Positions 1 to 6,858 of a stretch of 21,701 nt of DNA are shown here, piece after piece. The stretch is from Peptococcaceae bacterium (lineage in GTDB: Bacteria; Bacillota; Peptococcia; Peptococcales; Peptococcaceae). The stretch lies in contig JAHZHI010000062.1 in assembly GCA_019420345.1 (NCBI GenBank), positions 1 to 21,701 of the forward strand, written 5' to 3'. Numbering within the stretch: the first letter of the stretch is position 1; each line of letters starts with the position of its first letter. The translations under genes and the position numbers were made by a program. The notes under the pieces are model-generated. The model was not told the origin of the DNA, searched no databases, and saw only the letters and a list, made by a program, of their open reading frames with translations.

Positions 1-45
1 TACCAGAAGTTCTATGAGTCATTTTTTGTTGCACTTAGATTGTAA
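1..45 (+). CDS. possible C-terminal tail of an upstream gene (partial)
   Basis: Frame 1 is open from the window edge to a TAA at 43-45 and would give YQKFYESFFVALRL. A bidirectional hairpin terminator follows at 61-95, as expected if a plus-strand gene converges on the acetyltransferase gene. Frame 2 is also open to a stop at 56-58, so the reading frame is not certain. No family can be assigned from 14 residues. Confidence 0.3.
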   Translation, partial: YQKFYESFFVALRL

Positions 46-60
46 ATTCGCCGTATAAAA

Positions 61-95
61 AAATCCTCCAGCGGCAAGCAGCCGCTGGAGGATTT
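61..95. terminator. bidirectional intrinsic terminator
   Basis: A perfect 15-bp stem (61-75 with 81-95) encloses the loop AAGCA. There is an A-run on the left and a T-run on the right, so it can stop transcription from both sides. It lies just past the minus-strand stop at 102, making it the terminator of the GNAT gene and probably of a plus-strand gene entering from the left. Confidence 0.9.
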
Positions 96-101
96 TTCGT
101 A

Positions 102-632
102 TCAATCAATCTTTTTTTCAAGCAGGACGAGTTCAACGCCGTCGATGCCGTTGAATTGGCAGGGAACGGTGGTGATTTCTTGGTAGCCTAGTTTGTTGTA
201 GAGTGTGCGGGCTGGGATGTTGCGGGCGTTGGTGTCCATGCGCAGGGCTAGGCAGTCGTTGGCTTTGGCATGCTGTTCGTAGAAGGCGACGAAAGCGCTG
301 CCGAGTCCGTGACTTTTGACAGCAGGATCGATGACCAGGGTGTGCAGGACCATGATGGCGTCGTTGGGCGCCTCGATGGTCCATGGTGCGTCAGCGTATT
401 CTGCGCCTTGCAGGTGATTGATGATGGCAGCACCGACGATGCAGCCGTCGCTTTCTGCAAGGAAGAGGTCGTCGCGTGAAAGTGCGGTTTCAGCGGTGGC
501 GCGGGTTGGATAGATGGTGCGCACCCAGCCAATGGTGGTGCGCCCGGCTTCTTCTTCATCATGGGTGCGTTCGTAAATGGCGGCGATGGCATCAAGATCG
601 TCGCGCGTGGCTTTGCGGAAAAGTGGGGGCAT
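102..632 (-). CDS. GNAT-family N-acetyltransferase
   Basis: 176 aa, the usual length of a single-domain GNAT enzyme. These transfer an acetyl group from acetyl-CoA to an amine; the substrate cannot be read here. The acetyl-CoA site is visible: beta4 HTLVIDPAVK at about 97-106 followed by SHGLGSAF (107-114), the pyrophosphate-binding loop in place of the usual R/QGxGxG/A, and then the motif-B region NARNIPARTLYNKLGY (135-150), whose Asn and Tyr are typical of the family. There is no signal peptide or membrane segment. The ATG at 632 is supported by AAAGGAG eight bases upstream, and a good promoter lies at 666-694. It is a single-gene unit closed by the hairpin at 61-95 and divergent from the membrane protein gene at 822. 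Family call is secure; function is not. Confidence 0.88.
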   Translation of the reverse strand: MPPLFRKATRDDLDAIAAIYERTHDEEEAGRTTIGWVRTIYPTRATAETALSRDDLFLAESDGCIVGAAIINHLQGAEYADAPWTIEAPNDAIMVLHTLVIDPAVKSHGLGSAFVAFYEQHAKANDCLALRMDTNARNIPARTLYNKLGYQEITTVPCQFNGIDGVELVLLEKKID

Positions 633-665
633 CGTGCTCGCTCCTTTATAAAGAGGTTTGTTTTC

Positions 666-694
666 ATTATACGTGAAGGCTATGGCCCCTTCAA
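666..694 (-). promoter_or_regulatory. promoter of the GNAT gene
   Basis: On the minus strand TTGAAG (694-689), a 17-nt spacer and TATAAT (671-666) form a sigma-A-type promoter. It gives a leader of about 30 nt before the ATG at 632. Confidence 0.7.
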
Positions 695-764
695 ATAAAA
701 CCGTAAAAATGTGATGATTTATTGAAATTGACCGATTGGTGCCGCTGGAACATTGAAGAATGGG

Positions 765-770
765 TATAAT
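765..770 (+). promoter_or_regulatory. candidate -10 box for the YwaF-like gene
   Basis: A perfect TATAAT lies 51 nt upstream of the ATG at 822. No good -35 sits at 16-18 nt, and the TTGACC at 728-733 is too far away, so this is only a candidate. Confidence 0.4.
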
Positions 771-821
771 GAAAACAATAATAGTGGTTATTGACGATGG
801 TCGTGAAAAGAGGTGGGTAGA

Positions 822-1619
822 ATGTTTTCAATGTATCATGTGCTATGGCTGCTGATCGCTGCCGTTTTGGTGGTTCTTGTGCTGATGGTTCTGCTGCGTC
901 GTCAAGTGCCTTTGCGAACGGTGTTGACGATGGCCTGTGTGGTGGCAGTATTGTCGGAAGTGGTGAAGGTGTTCAACACGATTGATCTTGTGCCATCGCA
1001 GGATGGCAGCATGCTTTTTCCTTATTTGAAACCGCAGGAGCTGCCGCTGCATCTGTGTTCGATGCAGATTCTGCTGATTTTCTATGCGCGTTTTGCCAAA
1101 GAAGGATCACGCCGCACGGCGGTATTGGCGTTTATGTATCCGACGTGCTTTTTAGGTGGAATTGCAGCGCTGGCGATCCCTTCTATTTACTCTGCGAACA
1201 TGGTGGCACCATCGCAATCGTTTATACAGCCGTTGGCGTATCAATTCTTTTTGTATCACACCATGTTGGTTGCGTTGGGTTTGTACATTGTTGCTTCGCG
1301 GCAGGTGGCGCTGCGTCCGTGGCATTATTGGTCTACCATGGGCTTGTTGGGAACGCTGGCATTTGTGTCTCTTTATCTGAACAGCATGTTTGCCGGTGCC
1401 AATTATGAGAATGGCGCCTTGGTGAGCGTTGATTACACGCCGAATTTTATGTTTACCTACCAACCGCCGATTCCAATTCAGCTTACCACCATTGGACAAT
1501 GGTATATTTATCTGGCGGTGATGTGCCTGATTGCATGTGTATTGATTGGGCTGTGCTATGTGCCTGTATGGCTGCGTGACAAAAGAAAGATTGAGCGTGA
1601 AAAAAACGACCGTCATTGA
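822..1619 (+). CDS. YwaF/TMEM164-like integral membrane protein
   Basis: 265 aa with about seven hydrophobic segments. It matches what I know of the TIGR02206/YwaF family of Bacillota, which is related to the TMEM164 proteins; some TMEM164 proteins are reported as acyltransferases. The strongest cue is the conserved LPLHLCSMQ segment at about 74-82, carrying the family His and Cys. The biochemical role in bacteria is not established. I chose ATG 822 over the in-frame GTG at 813 because the AGAGGTGG at 809-816 is a well-spaced Shine-Dalgarno for 822 and overlaps the GTG. The gene is monocistronic, and its last codons form the left arm of a long terminator hairpin shared with the converging MBL gene. 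Confidence 0.72.
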   Translation: MFSMYHVLWLLIAAVLVVLVLMVLLRRQVPLRTVLTMACVVAVLSEVVKVFNTIDLVPSQDGSMLFPYLKPQELPLHLCSMQILLIFYARFAKEGSRRTAVLAFMYPTCFLGGIAALAIPSIYSANMVAPSQSFIQPLAYQFFLYHTMLVALGLYIVASRQVALRPWHYWSTMGLLGTLAFVSLYLNSMFAGANYENGALVSVDYTPNFMFTYQPPIPIQLTTIGQWYIYLAVMCLIACVLIGLCYVPVWLRDKRKIEREKNDRH

Positions 1620-1642
1620 AGACGGCCGTTTTTTTCACGCTC
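1593..1642. terminator. long bidirectional terminator built from two gene ends
   Basis: A 22-bp inverted repeat (1593-1614 with 1621-1642) has a 6-nt loop, 7 A on the left, 7 T on the right and a single A-C mismatch that becomes G-U on the minus transcript. The plus-strand stop TGA (1617-1619) is in the loop. The minus-strand gene stops at 1635-1637 in the right arm. Confidence 0.9.
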
Positions 1643-2513
1643 GCTGCCAAAGAAGCAGGTTGTTGTCGAAAAAGGCATTGAGCTTGCCGTTTTCTTTGAG
1701 CCAGACGAGGTAGTTGCGCACGGTGCTGCCGACGAGGGCATATTGTTCGAAGGTCATGGTGAGCCGATAATCACAGAAGAGCTGCTGCAGAATGCGCTCC
1801 ATGTTCAGAGGCTCGATGCAGAGCTCAAGGATACGATCAGAGATGGCGTATACCTTGTCGATGTTGTACTGGGCCAGTTCACGGATATCGTTCGTTGCAG
1901 CAGCATGGGCAGGCACAAAGAGGGCCGCTTCCATGGTTTTTACCAGCTCGAGTGTTTCGAGGTAGGCGGCGACATCATAGATGTAGCCAATCTGGTATTT
2001 ATCCAGCGTTTCCTTGCTGGAAAGGCAGTCGGCAAGAAAGACCACATCATCCGGTGTGCGGAAGCCGACCATGTCGAAGAAATGGCCTGGCAATGGGATC
2101 ATCTCAAAACCTGCAGGTAGTTTATCGATGGTCAGAGGTTCGGCATCGCTTTCATGGGCGAGCAGAAATTTATGGCGCAGTTCTTTGCTGGGATAGCCGC
2201 CGAACAGGAATGCAGGTTCGAGAATAGGGTGGCGCGTGAAGGCGCATTCAATGCCGGGTGCATAGAGACGACAGCCGGTTTGTTTGTGCAGGTAATGGTT
2301 GCCGCCAATGTGGTCGGCATTCGAGTGGGTGTTATAGATGGCGTCCAACGTCCAGTCTTGGGCATCGAGTATCTGGCGCACTTTGCGGCCAGCTTCTTTG
2401 TCGCCGCCGCTGTCGATGAGGCAGACGTGCCCCTCGCCGAGATCCACCAATCCCATTTTGGAGGGACTTTGAATGATGTAAGTGCTGGGTGCCACTTGGA
2501 TCAATTCATACAT
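1635..2513 (-). CDS. MBL-fold metallo-hydrolase
   Basis: 292 aa. The N-terminal two thirds is a metallo-beta-lactamase fold: LIDSGG (32-37), the metal motif THSNADHIGG (62-71), PLPGH with His144, FLADC with Asp162 and PAHA with His203. The usual HxHxDH is HxNxDH here (His63, Asn65, Asp67, His68), so one zinc ligand is replaced by Asn. The C-terminal 90 residues look like a helical accessory domain. The substrate is unknown. The ATG at 2513 has AAAGGAGG seven to eight bases upstream, inside the end of helD; the two genes overlap by 13 nt, so translation is probably coupled. Transcription ends at the shared hairpin 1593-1642. It is a cytoplasmic hydrolase by absence of a signal peptide. Confidence 0.85.
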   Translation of the reverse strand: MYELIQVAPSTYIIQSPSKMGLVDLGEGHVCLIDSGGDKEAGRKVRQILDAQDWTLDAIYNTHSNADHIGGNHYLHKQTGCRLYAPGIECAFTRHPILEPAFLFGGYPSKELRHKFLLAHESDAEPLTIDKLPAGFEMIPLPGHFFDMVGFRTPDDVVFLADCLSSKETLDKYQIGYIYDVAAYLETLELVKTMEAALFVPAHAAATNDIRELAQYNIDKVYAISDRILELCIEPLNMERILQQLFCDYRLTMTFEQYALVGSTVRNYLVWLKENGKLNAFFDNNLLLWQRA

Positions 2514-4675
2514 GCGGTGTCCTCCTTTTCGGTGTCTATCAGCGGACTTAAGGTCCCTTCGCAGAGTATGGCAAGATGATGCAGGGCGCGGGTGGCGATG
2601 ATATAGAGCAGGCTGGCATCGGCGTCATCGCGATAGGTGGTGGCGTCGGCGTCGCAAAGAATAACGGCGTCAAATTCCAGCCCTTTGGTCAGGCTCACAG
2701 GCATCATCAGGGTGCCTTGCAAGGTGTCGTCGTGGCTGCGCAGCCGATGCACCGTGATACGGTCGCGCAGAGCGCGGTGCAGACGCTGGCAGGCGGCTTC
2801 TGTTTTGGTGATGAGGCAGATGCTTTCATAGCCTTTTGCAAGGCAGGCATCCACTTGTGCTTCGATTGCTTCACAGAGACTTGAAAAATCCTCACAGGCT
2901 TGGATGGTCACGGCTTCACCGCTGCGGTTGAAGGCATCGATGCGTGGGGCTTCGTTGAGAAACTGCAGACCAAAACGAAGAATTTCACTGCTGCAGCGGA
3001 AACTTTTGGTCAATGTGTAGCGTACGGTGTTGTCGATGGCAAGGATTGACTGCACCTGATCGTAAAAGTCCGCATCTATACGGCGTGTCAGGCTCTGGTT
3101 CACATCGCCAAGGATGGTAGCTTTGGCGTTTGGAAAGAGCAGATGGAAGATGTTGTATTGCAGCGGATAATAATCCTGGGCTTCATCAATGATGATTTGA
3201 CGGATGCTGCGATAAGTACGGCTGCCATAGATTTTGAGATGAATGTAAAGGAGCAGGATGGCGTCGTCGTAACCGAGGCGTCCATTGTGCAAATCATTCA
3301 GGGTGCGGCGGCGAATGGCAGGCAGATCCTGCGCCAGTGCTTCATCAAGCAAGGTGCTTTGGAAATAGCTGTCATCTTCCCAGAAGCGGCGATAAAGATC
3401 CAGCAGATTGAGACGTGTGAATTGCTGCAGACGATCGGTGACAGCTGCACGTTCGTTTTTGCGCAGGTGGCTGCCAAGATGATCGAGCACACGGCTTTCG
3501 ACTTGTTCGAGACGCGTGCCTAAGAGTAAGTCGCTGCGGTCGCGCACACGCGTTTTGAGTTCCTGCTTGCTGATGAGGAGACGGCTGCCATATCGAATGT
3601 CATGGTAATTGATAAAACGGGTTGGAATGTCTGTGACAAAGCGATCAAGAATTTTACGGAAGCCTTCGGAGGTTTTCAGGGTCATGCAGCTGCGGAGGAA
3701 TGTTTTCTGGCTGCTGCCGATGGCGCGTTCGAGGAAAGCGGCCTGGGATTCCATGTGATGGATGTCCAGAATATCATGCAAGAGCTCATCAAAGGTCAAT
3801 GTGCGCACGTTTTCTTCGCCCAGTTCCGGAAGCACGCCAGCGATGTATTGGCTGAAGGTGCGGTTTGGTGAAAGAATGAGGATATCGCGTGAAGAGAGCG
3901 CATTGGCCAATCCTTCATACATGAGAAAAGCAGCACGGTGCAGAGCAATGGCGGTTTTGCCGCTGCCAGCCACGCCCTGGATCATCAGCAGGTCGGCGTC
4001 GAGGTTGCGGATGACGAGATCCTGATCGCGTTGAATGGTTTCAACGATGGCGCGCATTTGCGGCGATGTGTTCTGTGAGAGCAATTGCTTGAGAATGCCA
4101 TCGTTGACGGTCATGTCTGTGTCAAAAAAATATGCCAGTTTGCTGTCCTTGATTTCATACTGGCGTTTCAGCATCACATCGCCATCAATGCGGCCGACGG
4201 GTGCCATATAATAAGCAGGCCCAGTGAGAAAACGGTAGAATACACTGGCAATTGGTGAGCGCCAGTCGTAAACCAGGCTTTCTGCCGTATCTTCTTCAAG
4301 CAGCGCTGCACGGCCGATGTAAATAGGTTCTGGCTGTTTGTCGCCGTTGAAGAGAAAGTCGATGCGGCCAAAATAAGGAGAGGACCGCATGGCTTCCAGG
4401 CGGCTGATTTTCTTTGCGAGGTTGTCTTGGGTGACTGCCATATTGGTCAGTGTCACCATGCTTTGATTCAGCTCAATCAGCGATTCAAAGCCATCTGCAC
4501 TTGAGAGACTGCCGCCGCTGCGGGCACCGTCTTCAAACACGTCGCGCTGTACGGCGACCATTTCCGATTCACGGCGGGCAATTTGGTCACGTGATTGTGT
4601 CAGCTGTGTATCGATTTCATCGAGTACATGGGCGAGCCGTTCTTCTTCCAGTTGTTGTTCTTGATGCTCCATCAT
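2501..4675 (-). CDS. helD: HelD-like UvrD/Rep-family ATPase (RNA polymerase recycling factor)
   Basis: 724 aa, close to the Bacillus subtilis HelD length. HelD enters the RNA polymerase channels and removes nucleic acid, recycling stalled enzyme by ATP hydrolysis; this is known for the family and not shown here. The N-terminal 90 residues are a charged coiled coil, as in the HelD arm. YIGRAALL (119-126) and DWRSPIASVFY (137-147) are characteristic. Walker A is GVAGSGKTA (234-242), Walker B IIDEAQD (495-501), motif III GDVNQSL (523-529), motif IV LTKSFRCSSEI (555-565), and late motifs TKGLEFDAVIL and ATRALHHL are present. The start has tandem ATGs; GGAGG is 4 nt from the first and 7 nt from the second (4672), so translation may begin at the latter. 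It overlaps the MBL gene downstream. Confidence 0.9.
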   Translation of the reverse strand: MMEHQEQQLEEERLAHVLDEIDTQLTQSRDQIARRESEMVAVQRDVFEDGARSGGSLSSADGFESLIELNQSMVTLTNMAVTQDNLAKKISRLEAMRSSPYFGRIDFLFNGDKQPEPIYIGRAALLEEDTAESLVYDWRSPIASVFYRFLTGPAYYMAPVGRIDGDVMLKRQYEIKDSKLAYFFDTDMTVNDGILKQLLSQNTSPQMRAIVETIQRDQDLVIRNLDADLLMIQGVAGSGKTAIALHRAAFLMYEGLANALSSRDILILSPNRTFSQYIAGVLPELGEENVRTLTFDELLHDILDIHHMESQAAFLERAIGSSQKTFLRSCMTLKTSEGFRKILDRFVTDIPTRFINYHDIRYGSRLLISKQELKTRVRDRSDLLLGTRLEQVESRVLDHLGSHLRKNERAAVTDRLQQFTRLNLLDLYRRFWEDDSYFQSTLLDEALAQDLPAIRRRTLNDLHNGRLGYDDAILLLYIHLKIYGSRTYRSIRQIIIDEAQDYYPLQYNIFHLLFPNAKATILGDVNQSLTRRIDADFYDQVQSILAIDNTVRYTLTKSFRCSSEILRFGLQFLNEAPRIDAFNRSGEAVTIQACEDFSSLCEAIEAQVDACLAKGYESICLITKTEAACQRLHRALRDRITVHRLRSHDDTLQGTLMMPVSLTKGLEFDAVILCDADATTYRDDADASLLYIIATRALHHLAILCEGTLSPLIDTEKEDTACMN

Positions 4676-4747
4676 GATGCCTCCAATTCATTGTCTATGG
4701 GAATGCCTTATTCGAGCCAGTGTAGCACATTTATTTATGTGGGACCA

Positions 4748-4770
4748 GTCTTGTTCGCGGAGAACAAGAC
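4748..4770. other. perfect 9-bp inverted repeat upstream of helD
   Basis: GTCTTGTTC (4748-4756) pairs exactly with GAACAAGAC (4762-4770) around a 5-nt loop. It has no T-tract on either strand, so it is not an intrinsic terminator. It lies 73 nt upstream of the helD start and could be an operator or a leader-RNA structure. I found no convincing -35/-10 pair for helD in this gap. Confidence 0.4.
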
Positions 4771-4792
4771 GTGATTTAATAAAAAGGTAGAG

Positions 4793-4821
4793 AAGCACTC
4801 AGCGCAGTCTGGGTGCTTTTT
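4793..4821. terminator. hairpin terminator beyond ogt
   Basis: AAGCACTCAG (4793-4802) pairs with CTGGGTGCTT (4809-4818) with one G-U, followed by TTTTTGTTTT on the plus strand. On the minus strand, where ogt ends at 4825, the stem has one C-A mismatch and only a poor T-tract. Plus is therefore the better terminator orientation, although the nearest gene end is on the minus strand. Confidence 0.5.
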
Positions 4822-4824
4822 GTT

Positions 4825-5358
4825 TTATAATGCGGTGCCATTTTTAGGCACGAAAAAAGGGTGCATGTCCACGCCTTCGTGTGAAAGCAGGGCGATCTTT
4901 TTGTCAATGCCGCCGCCATAGCCGGTGAGGCTGCCATTGGCGCCAACCACGCGATGGCAGGGAATGATGATGCTGATGGGATTGTGTCCTACAGCTCCGC
5001 CAACAGCTTGCGCAGACATGCGTGTCAAACCGCGCTGTTGGGCAATTTCTTTGGCAATGGCACCGTAAGTGGTTGTTTTGCCATAGGGAATGGTGAGCAA
5101 AAGCTGCCACACAGTCAGCTGAAAGGTGCTGCCCTGTGGATGAAGCGGCGGGAAGGTACTTGGCGCAGTGCCAGAAAAATATTGATCCAGCCAGCGACGG
5201 GTTTCGGTAAATATAGGCACGTCTGTTTTTTCACAGACGGTATCAGAAAAAATGGGCTGGTAGCGTTGTTCCGGCAGGGTAAGGTGGGTCAATCCCTGTT
5301 CATCGGCAGCAAGCAGCAGGCTCCCTAAAGGGGACTGATAATAAGTGATTGCGGTCAT
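4825..5358 (-). CDS. ogt: methylated-DNA--[protein]-cysteine S-methyltransferase
   Basis: 177 aa, the standard Ogt/MGMT length. It transfers the alkyl group from O6-alkylguanine or O4-alkylthymine in DNA to its own cysteine in a suicide reaction. The active site is IPCHRVVGANG (132-142) with nucleophile Cys134; the preceding GGAVGHNPISI (120-130) supplies the Asn hinge and TGYGGG (145-150) the substrate loop. Residues 1-70 match the N-terminal RNase H-like domain (SPLGSLLLAADEQGL at 9-23). The helix-turn-helix that inserts into DNA covers about 92-120 (YGKTTTYGAIAKEIAQ). ATG 5358 has AAGGAGGT seven bases upstream. It is monocistronic; helD follows 149 nt downstream on the same strand. No strong promoter was found. 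Confidence 0.95.
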   Translation of the reverse strand: MTAITYYQSPLGSLLLAADEQGLTHLTLPEQRYQPIFSDTVCEKTDVPIFTETRRWLDQYFSGTAPSTFPPLHPQGSTFQLTVWQLLLTIPYGKTTTYGAIAKEIAQQRGLTRMSAQAVGGAVGHNPISIIIPCHRVVGANGSLTGYGGGIDKKIALLSHEGVDMHPFFVPKNGTAL

Positions 5359-5500
5359 GGCGGCACCTCCTTGGTGATGTATTTCCTAAAACTATGATAG
5401 CATAAAAAGAGGATGCTGGGATAGGCGTCAATTCAGCGTTTTTTTCCGCAAAAGAAAATGATGCATAGGAAAAAGCAATGGATCTTTTTATAGAAAAATA

Positions 5501-5529
5501 GTGACATTATATGTCAGTCTTAGTATAAT
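5501..5529 (+). promoter_or_regulatory. strong promoter with overlapping palindrome, for the 47-aa peptide gene
   Basis: GTGACA (5501-5506), a 17-nt spacer and TATAAT (5524-5529) make a near-consensus sigma-A promoter. An inverted repeat TGACAT-TAT-ATGTCA (5502-5516) lies over the -35 box, a typical position for a repressor operator. The leader to the ATG at 5593 is about 55 nt. Confidence 0.75.
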
Positions 5530-5592
5530 ATACCAGACAACAAGAGTTTGTTTTTTATCACACCCTACCCCCTAAAATTCAAGGAGGCATCT

Positions 5593-5736
5593 ATGAAAAA
5601 AATGAAGTCCGCTATTGTTATCGTTCTTATTATCGCCGGTTTGGGCGCAGGAGTTTGGGGCGATCGCCAACTCGATGCACGTTACAGTGATAATGGAACA
5701 ACCATTCAAAATGTTACTGAAACAACCGTCGAATGA
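5593..5736 (+). CDS. small single-span membrane or secreted peptide
   Basis: 47 aa, no family recognised. A Lys-rich start (MKKMKS) is followed by one hydrophobic segment of about 16 residues (AIVIVLIIAGLGAGVW, 7-22) and a polar acidic tail ending in ETTVE. This fits a peptide anchored with its tail outside, or a signal-like leader. The ATG at 5593 has AAGGAGG six bases upstream, and the strong promoter and terminator around it argue that it is a real gene despite its size. A longer in-frame start at 5548 has no ribosome binding site. It converges on an XRE-SdpI-like fusion gene with which it shares a terminator; whether they work together is speculation. Confidence 0.65.
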   Translation: MKKMKSAIVIVLIIAGLGAGVWGDRQLDARYSDNGTTIQNVTETTVE

Positions 5737-5771
5737 TCTGTTCACCTTTGTTTTGCAGATATAGACTAAAA

Positions 5772-5807
5772 GAAAACCGTTTGCGATAGGCAAACGGTTT
5801 TCTTTTT
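5772..5807. terminator. bidirectional terminator between peptide and XRE-SdpI genes
   Basis: A perfect 13-bp stem (5772-5784 with 5790-5802) with loop GATAG is followed by TTTTT on the plus strand and by TTTT after one more base on the minus strand. It serves both converging genes. Confidence 0.9.
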
Positions 5808-6687
5808 ATCGACCATGGTATTTTTTCCAGAAAAAGATGTAGGAAAGAAAACCAGGAATACCGATCCAACAAACCATCGCTGCCAATGTGATGTATTCAA
5901 AGTTTTCTAATGTTAAGGCAGCGGCGATGTAGAGCAGTGCGACAGGCAGAGAGATTAAGCCGAGCAGACGGTGGGCAAGATTCCACGTATCCTCATCGCG
6001 AATGGTCCATGGCAAACGCAGGCCGATGTAGCGCTGAAATGGCAGGCGCGGTGCGGCCAGCCCGCTGAATACCATAACGACGACGATAAATCCCATGGCA
6101 AACAGCCGCTCGCTGCGTTCTGATGAAAATGAGAGCGTTCCAGTTTGGGATAAGAGCGCAACAATAAAGCCTGCTGCCAGAAATAAAATGTTGACGATGA
6201 GAGTGCTGCGTAAGGCGTGCAGCTGATCACTTGACACTGTGGAATGGGTCAGAAGTGCCAGATTGCGATAAAGTATGAGGGTTGCTGCGATGATGCAGCC
6301 GAAACAGAGCACCAGCGAGAGCAGTGCATTTTTGACGATCAGCATGACAAGCAACGCTGCAAAACAGCAGAAAAGAAGAACATTGCGGGTACGGCCGGTT
6401 TCTTCATCAAGCGCCGATTGGCGGCTGCGTTTGGCCAGTTCGGCGTTGACGCGTTCCAATTCTTCTGCCAATGAGCGGGCATGGGCGTCTGCGTCGTGGA
6501 TATCCAGAAGTGTGCTGACGGATACATTGAAGAGTGCAGCCATTTGAATGAGCTGTTCAGCATCAGGCACGGACAATCCCTTTTCCCATTTTGAAATGGT
6601 TTGGCGCACCACATGCAGCCGCATCGCGAGTTCCTCCTGGCTCCAGTTTTGCTGCTTACGATATTTTTTGATGTTTTCATTGAGCAT
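5806..6687 (-). CDS. XRE-type HTH regulator fused to an SdpI-like membrane domain
   Basis: 293 aa. Residues 4-60 are an XRE/Cro helix-turn-helix (SQEELAMRLHVVRQTISKWEKG at about 16-37). A helical linker (70-98) leads to six or so membrane segments (104-120, 123-140, 163-180, 197-212, 241-258, 266-287). Between the last pairs, the segment RYIGLRLPWTIRDEDTW (219-235) with NLAHR is the signature of the SdpI family; SdpI in Bacillus is the immunity protein and signal receptor for the SdpC toxin. The protein therefore looks like a one-piece membrane sensor with a DNA-binding head. Targets are unknown. The start at 6687 has AAGGATG nine bases upstream, and a promoter is at 6733-6761. Fusion is seen directly; the signalling role is inferred. 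Confidence 0.82.
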   Translation of the reverse strand: MLNENIKKYRKQQNWSQEELAMRLHVVRQTISKWEKGLSVPDAEQLIQMAALFNVSVSTLLDIHDADAHARSLAEELERVNAELAKRSRQSALDEETGRTRNVLLFCCFAALLVMLIVKNALLSLVLCFGCIIAATLILYRNLALLTHSTVSSDQLHALRSTLIVNILFLAAGFIVALLSQTGTLSFSSERSERLFAMGFIVVVMVFSGLAAPRLPFQRYIGLRLPWTIRDEDTWNLAHRLLGLISLPVALLYIAAALTLENFEYITLAAMVCWIGIPGFLSYIFFWKKYHGR

Positions 6688-6732
6688 GATTGGTCACATC
6701 CTTATGATGAGTGGTGTCCCGGAACTGCTTTC

Positions 6733-6761
6733 AGTATAGGATGTATCGCGGCAAATCACAA
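6733..6761 (-). promoter_or_regulatory. promoter of the XRE-SdpI fusion gene
   Basis: Minus-strand TTGTGA (6761-6756), 17 nt, TATACT (6738-6733). The leader is about 40 nt. Confidence 0.6.
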
Positions 6762-6810
6762 GCAACGGAGATTAACAAAAGTTCGAAAAGCCTGCGGTAA
6801 AGGGCTTTTG

Positions 6811-6845
6811 GTAAAAAAATTGCCGAACGCTCATGACGTTCGGCA
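6811..6845 (-). terminator. terminator of the YczE-like gene
   Basis: GCCGAACG (6822-6829) pairs with CGTTCGGC (6837-6844) around a 7-nt loop; on the minus strand it is followed by ATTTTTTTA. It lies 14 nt past the stop at 6859. Confidence 0.85.
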
Positions 6846-6858
6846 GACTGTGTGAGAA

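Noticed and set aside
728..733. TTGACC as -35 of the YwaF-like gene
   Set aside because: It is 31 nt from the TATAAT at 765, too far for a sigma-A promoter.
1152..1616. 154-aa minus-strand frame opposite the YwaF-like gene
   Set aside because: Antisense shadow with no ribosome binding site and Arg/His/Gln-rich composition.
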